Below, piece after piece: positions 1-5,354 of a DNA stretch of 7,207 nt (within the stretch, counting starts at the first letter, position 1; each line of letters begins with the position of its first letter). The stretch lies in assembly GCA_022710255.1 (NCBI GenBank), contig JAKLHG010000193.1:1-7207 (forward strand), given 5' to 3'. The notes under the pieces were generated by a model that saw nothing but the letters and a program-made list of their open reading frames with translations, was not told the origin of the DNA and did no database searches. The position numbers and the translations under genes were made by a program. The stretch is from Candidatus Hydrogenedentota bacterium (GTDB taxonomy: Bacteria > Hydrogenedentota > Hydrogenedentia > Hydrogenedentales > CAITNO01).

Positions 1-1414
1 ACATATCGGTGCCGTTAAAACTGTAGACGTCAATGGTGGGCATGTAATCGCGTGTGGTGGCACCTGGCACGGGGGTCAGCGTGGAGGGGGAATAGCCCGC
101 GTACCACTGGTAACTGACTGGCACGGAGCTGGCGCCCGTAACGTTGAGTCCGTAAGAGCCGCCGTAGTTAATGGGCGTGGCGGAGGATACAGGCTGCGTG
201 GTGATATCCAGATAGCCGCCGGCGCCTTCCAGAATTTTCCATTCCTGCAGGGAATTTGCAGCCAGCCACCAGCTGTCAATATTACGCCGACCATCGGCAT
301 TCAGGTCGCCCTGGGTACTCTTGACTGCCAGGTAATCCGGCAGACAGGTGTAGCTGGAGCAGGTAAACTTGTCGGCAAAGTTGCGCAGGGTAAGACATAT
401 ATTGCTGTCGGCGATGTTCACGTTAACGGTGACCGACCCAATGACGGGCAGGCCGCCGACGGTTTTGGAAATGTTGATGGAATCCACATTGCCCCAGGGC
501 ACACACCCGAAAGCCTTGTCGGTCTTCTCCGTATCCAGGGAAATATCCTGTATCGCCTCTGCCATGGCGCTGAAGACGGCTTCGCCCAGGGCCGCATTTT
601 CTGATTTATCCGATTTACCGATGCTGTCCAGGATGCCGGGCAACAGTTCATTCACGAAGGTCAATCCCAGGCGCCCCATGAAAGCGTACCAGTAATCCAC
701 CACGCGGGAATCACCGATGGTCATGTAGGCGGCGGTCATGTTGGCCAGCATATCGCGCAGCTGCGGGTGGGCTTCATTCAGAAGCGGCCCGCCATTGGCC
801 GTACTGAACAGGGAGGGAATACCTTCATTGATGGTGTATACCGTGGGACAGAAAGGGCCACCTTCAATACTCAGGCTGATGGAACCGCCCGTGGTAATAT
901 TGCGGGTAAAATTGTTGTCGCACCCCAGCACCCGCGCCGAAACATTGACACCATACAAAGTAATCTCCGTGGCTAACACCCGGTTCTTGTTGGCATTAAA
1001 TGCGTTGCGTATTTCCTGGATACGTGCGGGCGGCACGCCCTCCAGGCATGCGTCCACCTTCAGCGCTTCTTCGAGCAAAGACCAATGGTAGTCCGAACGC
1101 ACGAAGGTGGGCTCGTTACCCCACCGGCCCGCGCCATGGTCCGCTGTATAGCCGCCCACAGGCACCCACCCCGGACCGCGCTGGCCTACAACGGAGGTCC
1201 AGATGGCCGTCTGGCTGTTGCAGTCGGTGGACCACAGGTTACACCCGACGTATTCCGTCATCATGGCGTCCATAATGCCCTGCGCCTGTCCGGCAAGCAC
1301 CCCAAAATTAGCCCAGTTGTCCCCCACCATATAGGGGTGTGCCTGGGCGGAAGGCGCACAAAACACGCCCGCGACAAGAACCGTAATCCCCAGTAGAACG
1401 TAAGATGTTTTCAT
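1..1414 (-). CDS. Secreted protein with dockerin-like and Ig-like domains (partial, 3' end outside window)
   Basis: This frame is open from ATG at 1414 down to base 1 and gives 471 residues with no stop. Residues 1-25 form a signal peptide: Lys at position 2, a hydrophobic core LLGITVLVAGVF, and a likely cut after AQA before HPYMV, so the product is exported. Residues 26-360 are a Cys-containing region (C58, C65, C123, C165, C189, C304, C340, C352, C357) that I do not recognise. Residues 369-385 (GDLNADGRRNIDSWWL) resemble one dockerin/EF-hand calcium loop, with Asp, Asn and Asp at loop positions 1, 3 and 5, but Ser at position 12. Residues 404-471 (ITTQPV..., SYQWYAG, PGATTRDY) look like the start of a bacterial Ig-like domain. 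An in-frame ATG at 1423 would add three residues. The gene diverges from the phage operon and reads like a host gene. Its function is unknown; surface or extracellular adhesion or binding is an inference. Confidence 0.85.
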   Translation of the reverse strand, partial: MKTSYVLLGITVLVAGVFCAPSAQAHPYMVGDNWANFGVLAGQAQGIMDAMMTEYVGCNLWSTDCNSQTAIWTSVVGQRGPGWVPVGGYTADHGAGRWGNEPTFVRSDYHWSLLEEALKVDACLEGVPPARIQEIRNAFNANKNRVLATEITLYGVNVSARVLGCDNNFTRNITTGGSISLSIEGGPFCPTVYTINEGIPSLFSTANGGPLLNEAHPQLRDMLANMTAAYMTIGDSRVVDYWYAFMGRLGLTFVNELLPGILDSIGKSDKSENAALGEAVFSAMAEAIQDISLDTEKTDKAFGCVPWGNVDSINISKTVGGLPVIGSVTVNVNIADSNICLTLRNFADKFTCSSYTCLPDYLAVKSTQGDLNADGRRNIDSWWLAANSLQEWKILEGAGGYLDITTQPVSSATPINYGGSYGLNVTGASSVPVSYQWYAGYSPSTLTPVPGATTRDYMPTIDVYSFNGTDM

Positions 1415-1495
1415 GACCTGCATCGCTTTCTGCCTTATTAGCACTGTCTTTCTAGAACCACCCATCGGGTCTGCCACATTAAACAACAGCATTTC

Positions 1496-1520
1496 GCGGT
1501 TCCTTCTGCCCGGGAACCGC
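1496..1520 (-). other. Stem-loop in the 5' leader of the secreted-protein gene
   Basis: GCGGTTCC (1496-1503) and GGAACCGC (1513-1520) form a perfect 8-bp stem with a 9-base loop. The structure lies inside the predicted leader of the minus-strand gene, about 80 bases before its start codon. A smaller ACCC/GGGT stem (1460-1470) sits nearer the gene. No U-tract follows, so it is not an obvious intrinsic terminator. It could stabilise the mRNA or take part in leader regulation. Confidence 0.4.
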
Positions 1521-1577
1521 TATGCCCTGTACCTGAAGTCCACAGACACACATCCACACTTACATTAATACGCTTTA

Positions 1578-1606
1578 AGCTTACCGTAAATTCACCCTAA
1601 AGTCAA
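1578..1606 (-). promoter_or_regulatory. Candidate sigma-70 promoter for the secreted-protein gene
   Basis: Read on the minus strand, TTGACT (1606-1601) matches the -35 consensus at five of six positions. It is followed, after 17 bases, by TAAGCT (1583-1578), a weak -10. Transcription would start near 1571 and leave a leader of about 155 bases before the ATG at 1414. The spacing is ideal, but the -10 matches at only three positions, so the call is tentative. Confidence 0.35.
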
Positions 1607-1643
1607 GCGATTTCTTTCTCTTTTTAGTTTGTATGAAATACGA

Positions 1644-1661
1644 GTAAACTAGTCGGTTTAC
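1644..1661. promoter_or_regulatory. Inverted repeat GTAAAC-N6-GTTTAC, candidate operator
   Basis: GTAAAC (1644-1649) and GTTTAC (1656-1661) form a perfect 6+6 inverted repeat with a 6-base spacer. An overlapping hairpin, GTCGG-TTTA-CCGAC, covers 1652-1665. The same hexamer recurs at 1735-1740 and 1762-1767. The size and symmetry suit a dimeric helix-turn-helix regulator (for example TetR or Xre type), but the regulator is not in the window. Confidence 0.4.
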
Positions 1662-1701
1662 CGACAAAAAGATGTTTTCCAAGATAACACCCGCGGATCA
1701 G

Positions 1702-1715
1702 CCTGTATTTACAGG
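1702..1715. promoter_or_regulatory. Perfect palindrome CCTGTA-TT-TACAGG, candidate operator
   Basis: Two 6-base arms are separated by TT, about 100 bases upstream of the portal start codon. The core CTGT-N4-ACAG has the half-sites of the gammaproteobacterial LexA box (CTGT-N8-ACAG), but the spacing is 4 rather than 8. It is more safely called an unknown phage-repressor-like operator. It overlaps a -35-like TTTACA, so a bound protein could block or direct the polymerase there. Confidence 0.35.
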
Positions 1716-1816
1716 GGAGAATCTGTAATTGGGCGTTTACGGAATGCAGGGGTGCCGGGCAGTAAACAGGACTTAAATTGGAGCCGGTTACCGGCGGCTG
1801 TACAGGAGAACGCCAT

Positions 1817-3076
1817 ATGACAAGAAGAAATCAATCGAGCAGGTTTTGGCAAGAATTGGTTTTTTTCTGGAAACGCCTTGCACGGCGATCAAGCCGGAAA
1901 GAAAGCCCGTCCGTCCTGTACGGCGTTTCCCGTCCAGAACATCAGGCGGCACACGGCTGGGACCGGGACGGTTTCCTGCCCCTGCCCAACGGAACGCCCT
2001 TCGAAATGCTGCGGCTATATCGCCTGCTGCGTGATGAGATTCCCGATGTATCCGATGCGGTCTGGACCTGGAAACGTCTTTGCCACGCGGGGTATGAGAC
2101 GCATTTTGAGGGACCTGCGGCGGAAGCCGCAGCAGCGGCGGCCCACGCGTTTGAGGCACGGGTGCATGTGACCAACGGCGGGGTAACCGGTCTGCTCGAT
2201 ATTTTCTACGCTTCCTTATTTACATACGGGGCGGCGGGTCTCGAGATCATTCCGGGGCAGGAACGGGCAGGCATCTACGATGTGGTCCCGGTGGACATCT
2301 GGACCGTCCGCTTCCGCCATCGGAACGGCCGGATCGAGGCCTGCCAGGTCTATGACGGGGAGACCATACTCCTGCCGGAAGACCGGTTTCTCTATGTGGG
2401 CCTGGACCGGGACGGCACGAATCCTTACGGACGCAGCATGCTGCGTTCCCTGCCGGTGACGGTGCAAATGCAACAGCGCCTGCTTTGCGACATGGCGCAG
2501 GCCACACATAACGCGGGATGGAACAAGTTGCATGTGCGGTACGCGGCGGAGGATCGTCAACCCGATGAAACGCAGGAAGCGTACGAGGCGCGGATGCGGG
2601 CCAACCTGGAGCGGCTCCGGGAACTGCTTCAGGGCACGAAGATAGACCAAAACCTGGTGACTTTCGACAATGTGGCGGTATCCGTTCTGGGCGGGAACCA
2701 GCAAAACCTCCTGTTTTATGACAACCACAAAGCGGTGGAAGAGCAGGTCATCACGGGAATGCACATGATGCCGGTGCTTATGGGCCGCAACTACGGCTCC
2801 ACGGAAACTTACGGAACAGCCCAGTTCGAAGTGGTGAACCGGCAGGTGGAAACGGTAAACCGGCGGGTGGGCAAACTGCTGGAACGGTTATACAATCTGG
2901 AGCTGTCCCTGTGCGGTATGGACGCACGTACAACAGTACGCATGAAGAGCAACCGCACCGTGGACGTGCTGAAGGAGGCAAACGCCCGCAACCAGGAGAT
3001 CGCCGGGACATTGCGGTTGCTGGAAGCCGGGGTGATTGATTTGGCGGAAGCGAAGCGGGTGAGTGAGAGGATGTAA
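1817..3076 (+). CDS. Phage portal protein
   Basis: The 419-residue product is of typical portal length. Portals form the dodecameric ring at one capsid vertex through which DNA is packaged and to which the tail connects. Portal-like features are FTYGAAGLEIIP (residues 135-146) followed by VVPVDIWTVRFRHRNG (156-171), GLDRDGTNPYGRSMLRSLP (195-213), and a long helical part with MMPVLMGRNYGSTETYGTA (317-335) followed by helices QFEVVNRQVETVNRR. The layout resembles Mu-like (DUF935-type) and related portal families; the exact family is uncertain. The ATG at 1817 is chosen because AGGAG (1804-1808) lies 8 bases upstream. An upstream TTG at 1778 in the same frame lacks a comparable site. It is the first gene of the operon, with no terminase before it. 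Confidence 0.85.
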   Translation: MTRRNQSSRFWQELVFFWKRLARRSSRKESPSVLYGVSRPEHQAAHGWDRDGFLPLPNGTPFEMLRLYRLLRDEIPDVSDAVWTWKRLCHAGYETHFEGPAAEAAAAAAHAFEARVHVTNGGVTGLLDIFYASLFTYGAAGLEIIPGQERAGIYDVVPVDIWTVRFRHRNGRIEACQVYDGETILLPEDRFLYVGLDRDGTNPYGRSMLRSLPVTVQMQQRLLCDMAQATHNAGWNKLHVRYAAEDRQPDETQEAYEARMRANLERLRELLQGTKIDQNLVTFDNVAVSVLGGNQQNLLFYDNHKAVEEQVITGMHMMPVLMGRNYGSTETYGTAQFEVVNRQVETVNRRVGKLLERLYNLELSLCGMDARTTVRMKSNRTVDVLKEANARNQEIAGTLRLLEAGVIDLAEAKRVSERM

Positions 3077-3090
3077 GGAACCTGAACGAC

Positions 3091-3113
3091 GGAAAGGCCG
3101 ACCGTGCCTTTCC
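3091..3113 (+). other. Intergenic stem-loop upstream of the protease ribosome binding site
   Basis: GGAAAGGC (3091-3098) and GCCTTTCC (3106-3113) pair perfectly over 8 bp around the loop CGACCGT. The structure fills the 52-base gap between portal and protease and ends three bases before the GGAGG that serves the protease. No U-tract follows, so it is unlikely to be a terminator. mRNA processing, protection of a 3' end, or control of protease translation are the likely roles. Confidence 0.55.
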
Positions 3114-3128
3114 CTGGAGGACTATGAC

Positions 3129-3827
3129 ATGGAATTGGAACCGTTTGTATTCAGTCAACGGGGGGTGGTGGCCGGTACGCAGGAAAACGCCGGGGACCGG
3201 ATGGAGGAGGTCAACCGGTTCACGCTGAGGACCTTGCTCCCGGAAGAAGTGGCTGTGTTCACCTTGGACCTGTGCAACAACGCGGTGGACCGGCATTACA
3301 GTCGTTTTCCGGAAGAGGAACTGGAGCGCATCAACACCTTGACACCGGGCCGGCCCCTGATGGAACGGCATGACCTGTCGGGCTCCCTGCCGCGAGGCAC
3401 CTTCTTCCGGTCAAGACTGCACCGGGAAGGGGACCGCGTCTCCGTGCGGCCGGAGGTGTATGTACTGCGCTCTTCGGGGAACCGGGACTTCATTCTGAAC
3501 ATCGAAGGCGGCGTCTACCGTGAAACGTCCATCGGATTCTCCTTCCAGCGTCCCGAGTGTTCGGTATGCGGCAAGGACCTGCGCACCTGCGCCCATGTGC
3601 CCGGACGCCGCTATGGGAACGAGGTGTGCCATTTTGTGATGCGCGGCGTGATGGAGGTGCTCGAAGGCTCCGTAGTGCCCGCCGGTTCACAAGGCACGCG
3701 TTTCGTGGCGCAGCAACACGGAAATGCGCGCCGGGCCCGCGTTCCCGCAGTGGAAGCGCTGGCCGAAGGGCGCGCGCTGTTTCACCGGCCCATCGAACTG
3801 TGGAGCGCAGGATGGGCGCGGGAGTAA
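3129..3827 (+). CDS. HK97-type prohead maturation protease
   Basis: The 232-residue product fits prohead serine proteases (S78/U35 group), which cleave scaffold and capsid N-termini inside the procapsid. The likely catalytic residues are H81 in RPLMERHD, S134 in ETSIGFSF (the usual S-x-GF motif) and an acidic partner, E176 or E179, in GVMEVLEGSVVPAG. Between Ser and Glu lies a Cys/His cluster (C144, C147, C154, H156, C167, H168; pattern CSVCGKD...CAHVPG...CH) that looks like a small zinc-binding insert, a pattern I recall from some phage proteases. The start at 3129 follows GGAGG (3116-3120) by 8 bases. A GTG at 3063 overlapping the portal gene is less likely. Its position after the portal and before the capsid gene is classical. 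Confidence 0.85.
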   Translation: MELEPFVFSQRGVVAGTQENAGDRMEEVNRFTLRTLLPEEVAVFTLDLCNNAVDRHYSRFPEEELERINTLTPGRPLMERHDLSGSLPRGTFFRSRLHREGDRVSVRPEVYVLRSSGNRDFILNIEGGVYRETSIGFSFQRPECSVCGKDLRTCAHVPGRRYGNEVCHFVMRGVMEVLEGSVVPAGSQGTRFVAQQHGNARRARVPAVEALAEGRALFHRPIELWSAGWARE

Positions 3828-3875
3828 GCGGGAAAGACGAAGCGGATGAAACGGACAAAAGAAAGGAGGCGTGAA

Positions 3876-4073
3876 ATGGAGAACACGGGATGCAGCGGCC
3901 AGTGCGCTTTTGAGCGCGCGGCGGAGGTGGAGTTCCGGGCGCTGACGGAGTCGGTGCGCGAGTTGAAAGACCGTATGACCCGGTTGGAATCGGCGCTGGC
4001 GCGGGGCACCGCCCTGCTGGTGGCGAACCTGGCGGGTATGGTCGTGACACTGGTGGGACAAGTGCTGGGTTAG
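3876..4073 (+). CDS. Small coiled-coil and membrane-segment protein, XhlA/holin-like architecture
   Basis: The 65-residue product starts 6 bases after a strong AAGGAGG (3863-3869); an in-frame ATG at 3846 has no such site. Residues 12-42 (for example VEFRALTESVRELKDRMTRLE) are charged, with heptad-like hydrophobic spacing that suggests a coiled coil. Residues 44-64 (GTALLVANLAGMVVTLVGQV) form one probable transmembrane segment. Coiled coil followed by a C-terminal membrane anchor is the architecture of XhlA-type haemolysin/holin accessory proteins, but I see no decisive motif. The N-terminus holds CSGQC, a pair of cysteines. It lies between protease and capsid rather than beside the lysis genes, so a role in head assembly at the membrane is also possible. 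Confidence 0.6.
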   Translation: MENTGCSGQCAFERAAEVEFRALTESVRELKDRMTRLESALARGTALLVANLAGMVVTLVGQVLG

Positions 4074-4091
4074 GCGGGCGGCGGGAATGAA

Positions 4092-4145
4092 TGGACAGCG
4101 TTGACCGTATTGACCCTATTGACGGTATGGACGGAATGAACCGGC
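4092..4145 (+). repeat. Degenerate 9-bp tandem repeat in an intergenic gap
   Basis: Successive 9-base units TGGACAGCG, TTGACCGTA, TTGACCCTA, TTGACGGTA, TGGACGGAA and TGAACCGGC share the core TTGAC(C/G)(G/C)TA. Three central copies are close to identical; the outer ones are diverged. The array lies between the 65-aa gene and the ribosome binding site at 4168-4174. It keeps a frame open upstream of the next gene, but the strong AAGGAGG argues that translation starts after it. Confidence 0.6.
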
Positions 4146-4180
4146 GTCGTCGACAACAACAAACAGAAAGGAGGACGCGC

Positions 4181-4894
4181 ATGTTTTGGGAAGTAACGGA
4201 AATAAAGCGGATGGAAGCGCAAGGCGGAGAAGCGGACGCTCCGGAGCCGGTGGGCCGGTTCGTGCTGCACCGACACACCGACGCGGGCGGGGAACACTTC
4301 GACCTGCGCCTGGAAAACGGTGACTGCCTGGTAGGCTTTCGCATTGCGGGCGCCGCGCTGGAAGCGGGGTGCTGGGCAACGGAAAAACTGCCGCATCCGG
4401 TCTCCTGGCTCGAACAGGATCGGGACGCGCACCGTGAACGGAGTGGCGTGTACGGGTGGCTTTCCCGGGAAGAAGGACGCTGCAGCATGCTCCTGCGCAG
4501 CGAGGACGAAACAGTCGCGCTTACGTTGGAACGGTGCCCGGCGCCGCAGGTGGATGCCATGCGCGCTCTTGCGGACGTGGCCCGCGCGCACCGGGTGTCC
4601 CTTGCGGCTCTTCCGGGCCTTGCCGAAGACGGATGGACCGCGCGCACCCGGGCCGTGGAACGCTTTTGCGGGCTGAGCCGCGCCCTGGACGGGGACGGCT
4701 TCGACGAGGCCGGCTGGCGCCGCCTGCTGGCGGAGATGACCCTGACTGAGATTGGCGAGCGGCTCGCGAAGGTGGAAACGCGCCATGACCGGGCGCATCC
4801 GCCTTCGCCGATGTCGCGTCCGGAGAAACTTCCCGAAGACGAAACGACAGCCCGCGCGCGGACGCAACAGGCGTTCCGCATCGCGGGGGAGTAG
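4181..4894 (+). CDS. LigD 3'-phosphoesterase-like (LigD_N) domain protein in the head operon
   Basis: The 237-residue product starts 6 bases after AAGGAGG (4168-4174); an in-frame ATG at 4091 lies before the tandem repeat and lacks such a site. Residues 25-55 (FVLHRHTDAGGEHFDLRLE and onward) match the core of the LigD N-terminal phosphoesterase domain. In Pseudomonas LigD the active site uses H42, H48, D50, R52 and H84, and matching residues here are H32, H39, D41, R43 and H72, with Y91 in GVYGW as a further candidate. That domain trims 3' phosphates and ribonucleotides from DNA ends in non-homologous end joining. Residues about 120-237 are helical and charged, with no recognised fold, and could be a separate structural or scaffold-like part. 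No ligase or Ku partner is in the window. Homology is judged by eye, so the assignment is moderate and activity is unproven. Confidence 0.6.
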   Translation: MFWEVTEIKRMEAQGGEADAPEPVGRFVLHRHTDAGGEHFDLRLENGDCLVGFRIAGAALEAGCWATEKLPHPVSWLEQDRDAHRERSGVYGWLSREEGRCSMLLRSEDETVALTLERCPAPQVDAMRALADVARAHRVSLAALPGLAEDGWTARTRAVERFCGLSRALDGDGFDEAGWRRLLAEMTLTEIGERLAKVETRHDRAHPPSPMSRPEKLPEDETTARARTQQAFRIAGE

Positions 4895-4942
4895 AGATGA
4901 AAAGGTGAAGTGTGACGTATGAACTTATGAAAGGAGACGGTT

Positions 4943-5323
4943 ATGGCATTTGGAGACATTGGGGGGCCCGTGAGCGCCCTCATCATCACGTGTAAAACGC
5001 CGGACACGGGCGACGTGTCGTTGCAACGAGGCGATGCGGTGAAACTGACCGGCGATTACGAGGTCACCAGCAGCTTTGCCGAAGGCGATATCGTTTTCGG
5101 GCAGGTGCTGACGGATTGCGTCGAGAACGGAGCGGCGGTGCCCGTGCGGGTGCGGGGCATATGTGACTTTCGCTATTCGGGAGAAGTCCCGGCGGTGGAC
5201 GGCATCTCCGGTGTGGCGGGCGCGGTAGAAGCGGGCCTGGTGACCCGATCGAACGCGGCGAACGCAACAGGCCTGGCGGTAAAGGTCGACAGTGCGGCCG
5301 GCACGGTGGAAGTGCTGCTGTAG
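4943..5323 (+). CDS. Small likely capsid decoration (cement) protein
   Basis: The 126-residue product starts 6 bases after AAGGAG (4931-4936). It is rich in Gly, Ala and Val, with alternating beta-strand patterns (RGDAVKLTGDYEV, GQVLTDCVENGAAVPVRVRG) and ends in a Val-rich strand, AAGTVEVLL. The phrases GDAVKL, AVPVRVRG, GLVTRSNAANATGLAVKV and the terminal VEVLL resemble DUF2190-type or other head-decoration proteins that sit on the outer capsid surface. Its place directly upstream of the major capsid gene, with 31 bases between, supports this. Sequence similarity is weak and the family name is inferred. Confidence 0.6.
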   Translation: MAFGDIGGPVSALIITCKTPDTGDVSLQRGDAVKLTGDYEVTSSFAEGDIVFGQVLTDCVENGAAVPVRVRGICDFRYSGEVPAVDGISGVAGAVEAGLVTRSNAANATGLAVKVDSAAGTVEVLL

Positions 5324-5354
5324 GAACCGGACAACCATCAACAAGGAGGTAACA

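Larger units (their letters stand above)
1415..1816. promoter_or_regulatory. Divergent intergenic regulatory region
   Basis: About 400 bases separate the secreted-protein start codon from the portal start codon, and I see no supportable gene in them. The region is visibly richer in A and T than either flank. It must hold the promoters for both directions. It contains the minus-strand promoter candidate, a leader stem-loop, the GTAAAC-type motif cluster (1644-1767), a perfect palindrome (1702-1715) and GCCGG-TTA-CCGGC (1783-1795) just before the portal ribosome binding site. I found no convincing sigma-70 promoter for the + strand. The best fragments are CCGACA (1661-1666) with GATAAC (1683-1688) at 16 bases, and TTTACA (1708-1713) with TGTAAT (1724-1729) at an unsuitable 10-base spacing. 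The phage operon may therefore need an activator or an alternative sigma factor. Confidence 0.6.

Noticed and set aside
369..1396. Several + strand open frames of 69-117 codons opposite the secreted-protein gene
   Set aside because: The minus-strand frame is continuous with a signal peptide and domain motifs. The + frames overlap one another and lack good ribosome binding sites.
1496..1520. Leader hairpin as a glutamine riboswitch, because of GAAGGAACC on the minus strand
   Set aside because: Only this short string resembles the motif. The three-helix core and other conserved bases are absent, and the string is explained by a simple hairpin.
1778..1816. TTG start extending the portal protein by 13 residues
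   Set aside because: The extension covers the GCCGG hairpin and the AGGAG site itself. The ATG at 1817 has an ideal ribosome binding site.
1415..1816. tRNA gene, attachment site or CRISPR array in the intergenic region
   Set aside because: I found no cloverleaf, no TTC loop and CCA pattern, no regularly spaced direct repeats, and no duplicated att-like core within the window.
4101..4127. Three TTGAC cores as stacked -35 promoter elements
   Set aside because: They recur every 9 bases as part of a tandem repeat, and no good -10 follows at 16-18 bases.
4091..4180. ATG start at 4091 giving the LigD_N-like protein a 30-residue extension
   Set aside because: The extension translates the 9-bp tandem repeat into a repetitive peptide followed by an Arg/Gln run, and an AAGGAGG lies 6 bases before the ATG at 4181.
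3490..5007. A 505-codon open frame on the minus strand antisense to four + strand genes
   Set aside because: Its product is low-complexity Arg, Ser and Pro-rich text typical of an antisense shadow in GC-rich DNA. It spans several genes with strong ribosome binding sites and recognisable families on the other strand.
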